This document shows, in pieces, positions 33,918-42,365 of a DNA stretch of 64,000 nucleotides (its first letter is position 1; the number at the start of each line of letters is the position of its first letter). Location of the stretch: contig OY755176.1 in NCBI GenBank assembly GCA_963576735.1, positions 19,329,423 through 19,393,422 of the forward strand, written 5' to 3'. Source of the stretch: Bedellia somnulentella. Its lineage: Eukaryota > Arthropoda > Insecta > Lepidoptera > Bedelliidae. Both the position numbers and the translations under genes were made by a program. The notes below the pieces were generated by a model. The model made no database searches and was not told where the DNA came from. It was given only the letters and a program-made list of their open reading frames with translations.

Positions 33918-34391
33918 GTGGGTCACCCATTAGGGGTCTGGAGACTCTATAGGATTAGTAGTCGTTGCGGTTGGAAAAAGTCAGCAACAATTATTTCGAT
34001 TTGGTTTTTGTTGATTAAGAAACAACTAGATAAGGTTATACCCCAACGTCGTGCTAACAACAGGAATAAGCGTGGTACCGTCCCAGCAGCCTCGTGCCCC
34101 TTGAAGGCTGCAACACCGGTACTGGATATTTATATATCACGAGTAGCTCCACAGATGACGCACAATGATATCTTGCGTCACATTGAGCAGACGAGCCTCG
34201 GTCCCATAACCGTGCTCAACATCTCACGTCTGGAGCCCAGTAGGCCTACTAACTTCGAATCCTACTGGCTCCAGGTTCCCGCAGTCCACGAGAAGATTCT
34301 GCTAGGAGAGAATTTTTGGCCTGAGGGAATAGTGTTCCGGCGCTTCAGGGCTGCGCATCAGAAATCAAAGCCTCTGCCTACCAAGTTGTAA
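33918..34391 (+). pseudogene. ORF1-like nucleic-acid-binding domain of a non-LTR retrotransposon
   Basis: An open frame of about 150 codons ends TAA at 34389-34391. No ATG start is convincing; the frame opens at a GTG and is probably cut at its 5' side. Residues 68-147 (DIYISRVAPQMTHNDILRHI, then SYWLQVPAVHEKIL, then ENFWPEGIVFRRFR) resemble the C-terminal module of ORF1/Gag-like proteins in insect LINEs, which end in a W-P-x-G-V-x-V/R-R-F motif. AATAAATGATTTATTTATTATTATTAT follows 60 bp later, the tail of a retro-inserted copy. The open frame and higher GC than the flanks suggest a young insertion or a retained gene. The family is recognised by pattern only. Confidence 0.5.
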
Positions 34392-34439
34392 AATACTAAC
34401 ATAGACTAAGTTTACTAATATTATATGGACCTTGTTGTC

Positions 34440-34472
34440 TGAAAATAAATGATTTATTTATTATTATTATAC
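34440..34472 (+). repeat. Poly(A) signal and (ATT)n tail of the ORF1-like insert
   Basis: AATAAA at 34444 then a (TTA)n run marks the 3' end of the retroelement insert. SINE-B follows directly. Confidence 0.5.
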
Positions 34473-34788
34473 TCAAACTCAAACTTGCCGCCTATCCCGG
34501 AATGGGAATACTTCTGAACTTCACATGACATAGTCACCTGATGTTCAGACACCCATGGTTTGCTTGGACACTGCTCTCACGTGATAGGGGGCAGGCCTAA
34601 CGCCGTTTCGAACGAATATACTACTAACCATAACTTAGCCAGGTGGGTTTCATATTGATAACAACCATGATAAATTAACCAAACACATGTCTTTAGAAAA
34701 GACAAATTGGTTTAGGCCCGACTCAAGGTTCGAATCGATGCCTCTCTGCATGATAAACACATGTTCTTACCACTGAGCTGTCTTGAAT
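34473..34788 (-). mobile_element. SINE-B, old copy
   Basis: Diverged but complete, including a B box (GGTTCGAATCGATG side) and A box near 34780. Its tail is (AACTC)n/(GAGTTT)n, unlike young copies. Confidence 0.8.
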
Positions 34789-34858
34789 ACAATTTTAGTT
34801 AATCTATATTTTCTATATTTAACTTAAGATTCAAAAATTTTAAGGAAAGTTTTTGGGA

Positions 34859-35098
34859 ACATACATACATATACTCAAGGCTATAAATCCCTAGAAGGGG
34901 TTGCCAGATCATCATTATTAAAAATTTCTTGGCCACTTTTGTAAGTTGAGTGGGGAAAGGATAGTAAAATAATGGTTTTTAGTAATGAGTCTCCGGCAGC
35001 ATCGCAAATACTAAAAACTTAAAAAGCCCCAATACTCTGAGTCGTTTCCTACGAACATAAAGAAAAGGGGTAGTACTATTCTGAGCCTACTCTACACA
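34859..35098 (-). mobile_element. SINE-A, diverged full length
   Basis: All blocks recognisable (ACTCAAGGCTATAAATCCC to GAGCCTACTCTACAC). Many point changes. Confidence 0.8.
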
Positions 35099-35385
35099 TC
35101 CAACATTTTAACCTAGCTAGTGTTTGAGAATATTTTTATAATTAATTTTTTAGCAGGTGGAATACTCGTATAAAATAATATAACCGATTGAGTCATGAAG
35201 AAATTTAATTAAAGGTGATAGATTTTCTAGTACATCTAATTGTTATATTTACAAAATTAGTTTGATAAATACTTAACAGATAATATTGCACTGAAAACAA
35301 TTCAATTATACAAAAATTAACAACAACAACAAGAGTTTTATTGTAACTACTAAATTCACAAGAAATTTCTGTAACTATACATTGT
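35099..35385 (-). other. 3' UTR and downstream flank of the zinc-finger gene
   Basis: AT-rich sequence after the stop codon. On the minus strand AATAAA lies at 35337-35342, and another overlaps the stop itself (35385-35390). A (CAA)n/(TTG)n run lies at 35318-35331. Confidence 0.5.
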
Positions 35386-36828
35386 TTATTTATGAATAAC
35401 GGAACTACCATTGTGCCCGAAATATTGTTTACTTTTTTTGTTGCAATTCTGTGGTAAGTCATCTAAGTCACCCTCCTTGTCTTGATGGGCAGTCATGTGT
35501 CTAGTCAAATGGTGCCGTTCTCTGAAACTTTCATTACAAACAAGACATTTTAATTTCTCCTCCCGTTTTCTCCTATTGGGATCCGCAACCGATTCACTTT
35601 TATGGTGCGTTCTCATATGATAAACTAGGTCTGACGTCATTCTAAAACTGATATTGCATTTAGCGCAAACGTTTTGCGCTGGCAAAGAAAAGGCTGCCAA
35701 AGTTGGAGGCAACAAAGTACTTAGTAATGCGGCCGCGGGGTTGACTATCATCGAATTAACAGGTTCCCTCGGTTGCACGGGAAGTTTAATGAAATCTGGA
35801 CTCGGTGATTGAAAATTTTGCACCGCAAAAGGATACGCCGATCCTGGTGGTAAATAGGACGGCATGTCTGGTCGGAACGGTAGGAAATTCAACTTATTAG
35901 CAATTTGTTGTGATTTACCGTCACCATTCTTATCTTGATAATCCATTTTGTTGAACGCTGGTGCTCTCGAAGACATTGCACTTTCTCCGTAATTAGAAGT
36001 AGGTGATGACAAGTTTTGATTCTTGAAGAAATTGTTGCTATTCAATAAATGAGCCGAACTTAATAAATTGTTAAATCCCAAAGGCTTGTTAAATGCATTT
36101 GATGGTGGACTCCCGGCGGACAAGGGCGGGCTTATCGAGTTCTGATACATCAAATTATCTGGACTCACTGAATGTGGAGATCTTAATGCATAATTGGCAA
36201 CTTTCGTGAACGCACTTTTTGGAGACATTTCAGCCATTTTTTCCGAGTATCTTGGGTCATACCTTGCTCTTGTCTGCATGCTTATTATAGCTGGATCATC
36301 AAAAATCTTGTTTTTATACGGCGATTCGGGTAAAAACTTCGGTTTAGCTGCACTCTCGTTTGAGTTGGGGCGGCTTCGAGAACGATCAGAGTTTTCTGAA
36401 TCGCTACAGTAAAGTGTTTTGTTTGGGTACTCGTCTGTGCCGACGTCTATGTTACCATCGGATCCGAAACTGGGAGACATATTGTTGTTTCCACAACTAT
36501 TATCGTCAAAGTTAAGTTTGTCCTCAACATTTTCGTATATATCTTGAATTTTCTTTGGAGGCTGTTCCCACTCTTCTCTCGCGAAAAGTTGTTTGGAAAC
36601 TCGGAGTTGCTTCTCAGGCTGCTTCTGCCTTAACTTTTCGTCAGGCATCATCAGGAAAGCCACATCAAAAGATCTCTTGGAAGTCTTGGCATGCCCCAAA
36701 ATTGTCGACTGCATCTCAGTTTTGGACACGTGCGAAGTTCGGGCACTTTCAACACTTAAATTAGTAACTTTAGCGTCCGGCGACGTATCGTCATAAGTAT
36801 GATAGCTCTTTTGCACGTCCATTGTCAT
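35386..36828 (-). CDS. Two-finger C2H2 zinc-finger protein, probable transcription factor (PRDM8/ZNF488-like fingers)
   Basis: A single open frame of 480 codons from ATG (36826-36828) to TAA (35386-35388). The fingers lie near the C-terminus: C388-x2-C391-x12-H404-x3-H408 (SFRMTSDLVYHMRTHHK) and C428-x2-C431-x12-H444-x3-H448 (SFRERHHLTRHMTAH), joined by an 18-residue basic linker (NRRKREEK) likely to act in nuclear import. The RERHHLTRHMTAH ending closely resembles, from memory, the last fingers of PRDM8/ZNF488-type proteins, but no PR/SET domain is encoded. Residues 51-64 (KRSFDVAFLMMPDE) are a conserved-looking hydrophobic patch in an acidic, Ser/Pro/Asn-rich, otherwise disordered N-terminal region, so a cofactor motif is possible. 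It is the only clear host gene here, compact and apparently intronless, set in a gene desert as is usual for developmental regulators. A TATA box lies upstream. Function is inferred from fingers alone. Confidence 0.88.
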   Translation of the reverse strand: MTMDVQKSYHTYDDTSPDAKVTNLSVESARTSHVSKTEMQSTILGHAKTSKRSFDVAFLMMPDEKLRQKQPEKQLRVSKQLFAREEWEQPPKKIQDIYENVEDKLNFDDNSCGNNNMSPSFGSDGNIDVGTDEYPNKTLYCSDSENSDRSRSRPNSNESAAKPKFLPESPYKNKIFDDPAIISMQTRARYDPRYSEKMAEMSPKSAFTKVANYALRSPHSVSPDNLMYQNSISPPLSAGSPPSNAFNKPLGFNNLLSSAHLLNSNNFFKNQNLSSPTSNYGESAMSSRAPAFNKMDYQDKNGDGKSQQIANKLNFLPFRPDMPSYLPPGSAYPFAVQNFQSPSPDFIKLPVQPREPVNSMIVNPAAALLSTLLPPTLAAFSLPAQNVCAKCNISFRMTSDLVYHMRTHHKSESVADPNRRKREEKLKCLVCNESFRERHHLTRHMTAHQDKEGDLDDLPQNCNKKSKQYFGHNGSSVIHK

Positions 36829-36936
36829 TGTACAATCATTTAAAATTAAAACTTAGAACACCAAAACTTTCCGCACTTATATCGTAGATTCGTCAGTTGA
36901 ACACGCGTGCGTACAATACGGTGGTAGTCTCACAAA

Positions 36937-36967
36937 TGCGAGGTCGACATAAGGGTAAAAATATATA
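36937..36967 (-). promoter_or_regulatory. TATA box and predicted start site of the zinc-finger gene
   Basis: On the minus strand CTTTATATATTTTT gives TATATAT at 36961-36967. The A of CGCATTTG at 36937 lies 30 nt downstream, the normal TATA-to-start distance, giving a 5' UTR of about 109 nt. A second TATA-like ATATAAG is at about 36876-36883. GC-boxes (GGGGCGTGG) lie at about 37000. Confidence 0.55.
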
Positions 36968-37200
36968 AAGTGGGGTTTTCTACCCTTTGAAGTTGATGGG
37001 GCGTGGTGATTTGAACCAATGGGGTGGCGCGGAAGGCGGATGGTTTTGTTATTGGCCAATGAGTGAGGAGTATAGCGACGCAGAGCAAGAGAGGTTTATT
37101 TAGAGAATTAGCGGCAAACAGAGGCTCAATCACTAGGTCAAGATAATAATACCGCTCTGCGAATTTAAGCACATTGAGTTTTTCATACAGTTTGTAGTGT
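36968..37200 (-). promoter_or_regulatory. Upstream region of the zinc-finger gene
   Basis: GC-richer than average (GGGGTGGCGCGGAAGGCGG, TTATTGGCCAATGAG with an inverted CCAAT box near 37054). Likely the proximal promoter. No reading frame belongs to a recognised protein. Confidence 0.4.
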
Positions 37201-37315
37201 TTTAATATTACAAAGTTTTAAAATTGGATATTATAAAATAAACAAAATTATGATATTTGTAGAACTTTATACTTATTGGTAGACATATAAGTAATGTTTT
37301 AAAATACTTTGTAAT

Positions 37316-37388
37316 ACATACATACATACATACATATACTCACGGCTATAAATCCCTAGAAGGGGTAGCCAGAGCTAAGGAATTAGGA
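37316..37388 (-). mobile_element. SINE-A, 5'-truncated, about 70 bp
   Basis: Only tail and hairpin (CTATAAATCCCTAGAAGGGG) to AAGGAATTAGGAA remain. ACTTTGTAATACAT is present on both sides (37307 and about 37393), a target duplication. Confidence 0.85.
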
Positions 37389-37401
37389 ACATACTTTGTA
37401 A

Positions 37402-38027
37402 TACATACGTATAAATAAATATTCTCATGTTTACAATAATATTTATATTTACGTATGAACTTTTTAAATAGCAAATCGATTAAGTGAATAAAAAATAGGG
37501 TAAGAAATACCCGCGATTATCATTTCCATAAATACGTTTTATAACATGACATAAAAAAACGATACTTCCTTGATGGGCAATCTAAGTTCGAGTGTATGGA
37601 TGAGATTGCGACTAATGCTATTAACACAGACGCTTCTCCTCAAATTGATATTCTGTCACTTTCTATAATCTTTGTTCTGACCCTTAAGCTGTTGTACATA
37701 AGTACCATTTTTGTTAAAATCTTACAAGCAAGGCATTTTGGAAAAAAACTTTCGAAAAAGAAGTTTATGTACAGGTATTAGAATCCATTTCAGATTACAA
37801 TTTTCTTTCAAGTCTGGTAACGATAATAAGATTGGTGAAGACGGTAAAGGAAAGTCATTTGTCAGGTTTTAGCCATTTTTTTTCACCATTCGGTTACGTT
37901 CAATGAAAATCTGTTCCATCTATTTTTGTGGTACGATAAAGAAATTATTTTTTAGGGAAATATTATGCTTTTATGTCATCATGTTAATGATTTATCTTTA
38001 ATGGAAGAAATGGTTTAAGTGTTATAT
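37402..38027. other. Intergenic, nothing recognised
   Basis: AT-rich. A 61-codon frame at 37596 has a hydrophobic stretch but no context to support it. Confidence 0.45.
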
Positions 38028-38270
38028 CCACGGCATGGTTGGTAGGTGGCTTCTGCGATAGCTTCTGTATTCGGAGGCCGTGGGTTCGAATACCGCTGAG
38101 AGCATTTATTTATGCGATGAATATGAATGTATGTTTGTTAGTCTTGGATGTCAATCACATGTATATGATTATTGTGTATGTTGTATGTAATGTATATGAT
38201 TATTGTATCTGCCAAGAAGCTGAGATGAACTGTGTAATATCCGTATGTATTTATTGATTTATCTGGTTAG
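38028..38270 (+). mobile_element. tRNA-derived SINE, another family
   Basis: The head GCATGGTTGGTAGGTGGCTT (A box) and GTGGGTTCGAATACC (B box) with GCGATAGCTTCTGTATTCGG between, then a body rich in GTATATGATTATTGT repeats. This head type is common in lepidopteran SINEs (from memory). Not a functional tRNA gene. Confidence 0.65.
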
Positions 38271-38484
38271 TGAAATAATATAGCTTGAAGCTGATAAAGA
38301 AGAATGTTCGGAATTTTCAGCTATTTGTCCGTTACATGCGTCATTAACCGATTTTAATTTGAAATCACGACAACTAGAGTCTTTTCAAGCAATGTGAAGA
38401 AAAATAGAATCTTTTTACCAATGGTTTCTAAATTTCCCAGCTGTTTCTGGTTATACTACAAAAAACTGTGTTTTGGAAAATATA
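38271..38484. other. Intergenic, nothing recognised
   Basis: AT-rich flank of the next LINE-C copy. Confidence 0.4.
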
Positions 38485-38710
38485 CTTATAGGACGACCTC
38501 GAAGGACACGTTTGGATCAAATAGAAAATGTGCTCAAAAAGGCAGGTGTCCGAAGTATGAAGAATAAAAGAGCATGTATGAAAAGATTGATGGATGTAAA
38601 CGAAGCCAGAGAGGTTTGCCAGGATCGTACAAAGTGGCGATCGATAGTCTCTGCCTACCCCAATGGGAACTAACGGCGTGAGAATATGTATGTATTGTAT
38701 GTATGTATAC
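38485..38710 (+). mobile_element. LINE-C 3' end, best copy
   Basis: The open frame reads IGRPRRTRLDQIENVLKKAG, then VRSMKNKRACMKRLMDVNEA, then REVCQDRTKWRSIVSAYPNG, N and TAA. The GRPRRT...LDQI start is the usual basic motif after the reverse-transcriptase domain of non-LTR elements. The stop codon falls inside CCTACCCCAATGGGAACTAA, the hairpin shared with SINE-A and SINE-B. A (GTAT)n tail follows. The catalytic domain is missing here. Confidence 0.88.
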
Positions 38711-38937
38711 TTCTAGCTATTACAACCCGTGTTTATAATTTAAGTATAATTAAATTAAAGTTTATTCTTGTTCTTAATTTCTGTACATCCTACTTTAATC
38801 TTCTGAAATTATCTTCATATATAATTTGATAACAATATTGTGAATTATTTTTCTGTAATATCTTTTATTTTCGGAACTTTTTATTTTTCTTAGCTTTATG
38901 CTAAAAAACTAATAAACTGTTCGTTAATTATTCCAAT
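38711..38937. other. Intergenic, nothing recognised
   Basis: AT-rich, no features seen. Confidence 0.4.
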
Positions 38938-39061
38938 ACTTACTTTATTTCTACCATCTTGTCCCCTATCAATTTCCAAATGTGGCTGAAAAGTTTCTAG
39001 CTCTGGAGCTCTGGCTATCCCTTTTTGGAATTTACGGCCGTAAAAATATGTATGTATGTAT
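38938..39061 (+). mobile_element. SINE-A, 5'-truncated
   Basis: Begins at TTTATTTCTACCATCTTG and runs through the hairpin to the (GTAT)n tail. Confidence 0.8.
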
Positions 39062-39082
39062 TTTCAAAACTTAACAGTTTAT

Positions 39083-39180
39083 TGCCGTTTAGTGTCGGCT
39101 TAGAATAACACGACCCCATTCCTACCCGTGGGTGATCATAAGAGGCGACTAAGGGTATAGGGGCTTTTTAAGTGATTTGT
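39083..39180 (+). repeat. SINE-A 5' third, cut by a Helitron-like repeat
   Basis: GCCGTTTAGTGTCGGC to GGGGCTTTTTAAGTGATTTG, then an abrupt switch to AACCGACTTC. Confidence 0.75.
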
Positions 39181-39690
39181 AACCGACTTCATTAACCGAC
39201 TTCAAAAAAGGAGGTTCTCAGTTCGATTGTTTGTATGTATGTATGTATGTATAATTGTCCGCGATTATCTCGCGTTTGGCTTAAGCTATTTGGATGCGGT
39301 TTTCAGAAAAGTATTCGTTACATTTAGGAGAAGGTTTTGGTGCTTTAACCAACCAAAAAAAGAAAGGAGGTTCTGTGTTTGACCTGTATGTATGTCTGTT
39401 GGTCCGCGATTATCTCACGTTTGGCTTAAGCTATTTGGATGCGGTTTTCAGAAAAGTATTTGTTACATTTAGGAGATGGGTTTAGTGCTTTAACCGACTC
39501 TAAAAGAAAGGAGGTTCTGTGTTTGACCTGCATGTATGTATGTTAGTCGGCGATTTTTCGCTTAAGCGATTTGGATGCGGCTTTCAGAAAAATACTTGTT
39601 ACTTTCAGGAGAAGGTTTTAGTGATCTAACCGTCTCAAAAAGGAGTTTCTGAGTTTCACCTATAAGTATGTATGTAAGTTGAAGGTTCTT
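39181..39690 (+). repeat. Tandem array, about 3 units of 145 bp
   Basis: Units start at 39257, 39402 and 39546 (GTCCGCGATTATCTC..., TTTGGATGCGGTTTTCAG..., GTTACATTTAGGAGAAGG). Each is spaced by an AACCGACT...AAAGGAGGTTCTG block and a (TATG) run. The AACCGACTTCAAAAAAGGAGG motif is a familiar part of lepidopteran Helitron-like repeats (from memory). A partial fourth unit is at 40640-40730. It does not encode a protein I recognise. Confidence 0.75.
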
Positions 39691-39759
39691 AGTTATTATT
39701 AGACAAAGAATTATCAGTTTATGTTATTACATTCAGGAAAAGAGATCTTTAACCGAATC

Positions 39760-39830
39760 GAAAAAAAGCGGCCAAGAGCGAGATGGACTCGCTAATGAAG
39801 GGTACCGTAGCAGCACTAGCAGCAGGTAGG
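39760..39830 (+). repeat. Fragment of a common lepidopteran repeat
   Basis: GGCCAAGAGCGAGATGGACTCGC, then AATGAAGGGTACCGTAGC, matches by memory the (GAGTCGGACTCGC)(GAAGGGTTCCGTA) block of a widespread lepidopteran element, whose other half lies at 40170-40640. Confidence 0.5.
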
Positions 39831-39885
39831 TAACATAGTAATATACAAGTTTTTGTAGTTCGTTGTAAGTTTGATTGACGTGTTA

Positions 39886-40038
39886 TCTACTATATAAATA
39901 TAAGTCGGGTTTTCCTTCATGACGCACGAACCGATTTCCACGGGTTTGCATTCGTTGGAAAGGTCTCGGGCTCCGTGAGGTTTATAGCACAGAAAATTCA
40001 GGAAAAAATCCCGAAGAAAAGTTAGCGGGCTCAGCTAG
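39886..40038 (+). mobile_element. Mini-Helitron, 153 bp
   Basis: Begins TCTACTATATAAATATAAG after an A and ends GGGCTCAGCTAG before a T: the TC...CTAG ends and A/T insertion site of Helitrons. A CCCG (40010-40013) / CGGG (40026-40029) stem lies 9 nt before the CTAG. No coding capacity. Confidence 0.8.
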
Positions 40039-40169
40039 TTATGAATATATATTATTTTATTGAATCAAACTTGTTTTAATCGATAAATAAATATTACGAT
40101 TAAGTGAATTAAGTGATAAATTAGGTAAGTAATTTGATTTATGACGTTTCAAAATAGAACTACTGGCTA

Positions 40170-40640
40170 GATCTCATACAAACCAATTTTCGTTAGTAGT
40201 TTGTATAGTAATACACATCATATATTTTTTTCAGTTTTATCATGCCCATATTTTAGAAGTTACGGGGGGGGGACACATTTTACCACTTTGGAAAAGTCTA
40301 TCGCGCAAACTATTCAGTTTTGAAAAAAATGACATAAGAAACTTCAACATCATTTTCAAATACCTTTTGATAGATAACCCACACGTATAGGTTTGATTAA
40401 AAAAATTATATAGTTTCAGTTCTATGTATGGGGAACCCTAAAAATTTTGGTTTTTTTTCCAGATTTCATTTTAAAATCTTAATGCGGTTTACAGAATACA
40501 TCTACGCACCAATTTTCAATAATGTAGTTCTTATAGTTTCGGAATAAACTGGCTGTGACATACGGACGGACGGACGGACAAACAGACAGACATGACGAAT
40601 CTATAAGGGTCCCGTTTTTGCCATTTGGCTACGGAACCCT
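40170..40640 (+). repeat. Lepidopteran dispersed repeat ending GGCTACGGAACCCTA
   Basis: Carries the ACGGACGGACGGACAAACAG block, GGGTCCCGTTTTTGCCATTT and GGCTACGGAACCCTA end. It has an internal G8 run and T-rich blocks and is non-coding. It appears inserted within, or forms part of, the array at 39181-40730. Confidence 0.6.
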
Positions 40641-40842
40641 AAAAAGGAGGTTCTTAGTTTGACCTATAAGTATGTATGTAAAGTTATCAATACTAGACAG
40701 AGATTTATCAATATATGTTAATACAGTTTTTTTATTAGTAATAAACAGAGTTACTAAATTATTAAACAAAAAGTATATAAAAACCATGAATAAATTACTC
40801 TTAATTATATAATACTCCTAAATATTTAAGAAAAATAATTAT

Positions 40843-41201
40843 CTATTGGAACATCATGTTTTTCATCCTGGTCATTTCAATCAAGGCTCTTTCGTCATGG
40901 GGATGGTTAAGTAATTTCTTTGAATCTATATCATTTAAAGCCATCTCATCAAGGGATTTTACACGACTCAACGCTACATATATATTTCAGTGTTTCTTCG
41001 CATTTATGATAGACGAACTTCTCTTTGCTCATCTGTTTCGGCAGCAAGAGCAGCACGCTGACGATCTCTCTCATTCTGAAGTCTTTGTTTTTTTTCGTTG
41101 GGTGTTTCGTTCTCCCTTACGTGACTTTTCCTTAAAGCATTCTTTGATTTTCTACCTAGGCCCGCAGGTAAACAAAATAGTAACAAGTAAGCTAAAGTCA
41201 A
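40843..41201 (-). pseudogene. Internally deleted Helitron Rep-helicase remnant
   Basis: From 41201 the minus strand encodes GRKSKNALRKSHVRENETPN, then EKKQRLQNERDRQRAALAAE, then TDEQREVRLS and a stop. This charged ET(P/D)EQRxxRL repeat region typifies the N-terminal side of Helitron proteins in insects. After about 15 codons of shifted frame it resumes at about 40975 as YVALSRVKSLDEMALNDIDS, then KKLLNHPHDERALIEMTRM, ending TAG at 40843-40845. YVALSRV is the last conserved motif of the Pif1-type helicase in the same protein. The Rep nuclease and most of the helicase, normally well over 1,000 residues, are gone, so the ends were joined by a large internal deletion. Confidence 0.7.
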
Positions 41202-41206
41202 AATAA

Positions 41207-41616
41207 CAAATATTATAACTAAGTTCCTGTTAAGAAAAACTATAAAATAAACGGACAGTAAAACTTATCTCTAAAAAACTATCACTAATTCACTATTCAC
41301 TAAAAATACTCAGAGTGAATTAAGAACTTATCACTAAAAAGTATGAAATAAAAATGAATAACAAAAACTTTAAATTAAAAACTAAACAGAAAAAAAAAAC
41401 AAATATTGTTTCTTAAAACTATATTTTTATTTTTTAATTAAAAAAGAACCGCTTTCAAAAATACAACTGAAAAGAATAAAATAACTTTTATTTATTTTAT
41501 TATGTACACCTCTATTCAACTTCTTCTTTTTGAAATCGGTGCCAAACCAATTTTCATGACAAAGAAGAACGAATATTAGTGGCCCGCTCAAGTGGAGTGA
41601 GTTCCCCTCCCCATCA
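41207..41616. other. AT-rich flank of the Helitron remnant
   Basis: Contains short repeats of ACTATCACTAA and TTCACTATTCACTAAAA and an A-run near 41391. No gene. Confidence 0.4.
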
Positions 41617-41770
41617 CAGCGATGTGGTTGGAGACCCGTCACCAAAAACATGTATTTAAACCATCTTCTCCCCAATCAACTTCCAAAAGTGGCTGAGGAA
41701 TTTCTCATTCCAAAGCTCTGGCTACCCCGTTAAGGGATTTATAGCCGTGAGTATATGTATGTATGTATGT
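41617..41770 (+). mobile_element. SINE-A 3' two-thirds (GTGCCGGC subfamily)
   Basis: Starts at the GATGTGGTTGGAGACCCG box and runs to a (TATG)n tail. The 5' third is missing. Confidence 0.8.
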
Positions 41771-41843
41771 TAACAGTTTATTCGTCTTTTTATCATAAAG
41801 CTTAGAAAAGTAAAAAATTATATAATTAAAGGATACCTATCGA

Positions 41844-41957
41844 TCTCCAACGGCATAGCCCACAAACAACCAAAAAAGACCACCATAAACTTAGTCGCCT
41901 CTTATGACCTCGTGGGTAGAAAGGGGTAGTGACATTCTAAGCCGTCACTACATGGCA
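41844..41957 (-). repeat. SINE-A 5' third, inverted
   Basis: CTCCAACGGCATAGCCC to GCCGTCACTACATGGCA on the minus strand. It contains the part lacking from the copy just to the left, in inverse orientation, so an inversion of one original SINE-A is possible. Confidence 0.75.
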
Positions 41958-42251
41958 CAAGTTTAGAAAATATCATTTAGTTATAGCCGCCGCGTGCACG
42001 CGCAACATTATCGTAATTTTATTATAATTCAATACGCGCGGCTCTCCCCTTTAAAAGATTTGATACAATCCGGGCCACGCGTCGCCAATTACTTATCACG
42101 GAATCTGATCATCATCTCAATCATAAGTTATATTTATTGCTTAACTTATCTTAGATATGGTAGGGATATGATAACAGAATTAGTGATAAAAACTAACTTT
42201 TATCGATTTTTACCTCCTAAAATATAAGTATTGAACCTTATTATCCTCCGT

Positions 42252-42365
42252 AGCATAAGGCGTGTGAGAACGAGTATGTCATATGAGAAGTGAGATACTG
42301 ACAGATTATATATGAGCAATCTGTCAGTTTTTCACTTCTCATGTGACAAACGCAAACCTCATGCT
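42252..42365. mobile_element. Foldback MITE, 114 bp
   Basis: AGCATAAGG...ATGAGAAGTGAGATACTGACAGATT on the left pairs with AATCTGTCAGTTTTTCACTTCTCAT...CCTCATGCT on the right around an 11-nt loop. Arms about 50 bp, imperfect. Non-coding. Confidence 0.75.

Noticed and set aside
36194..36796. Plus-strand open frames of 67-72 codons
   Set aside because: They are antisense shadows of the zinc-finger gene.
39181..39690. CRISPR-like array
   Set aside because: Units of 145 bp repeat along their whole length with no unique spacers, in an animal genome.
40856..41206. A 116-residue plus-strand hydrophobic protein
   Set aside because: It is the antisense of the Helitron protein remnant, which has recognisable motifs on the minus strand.
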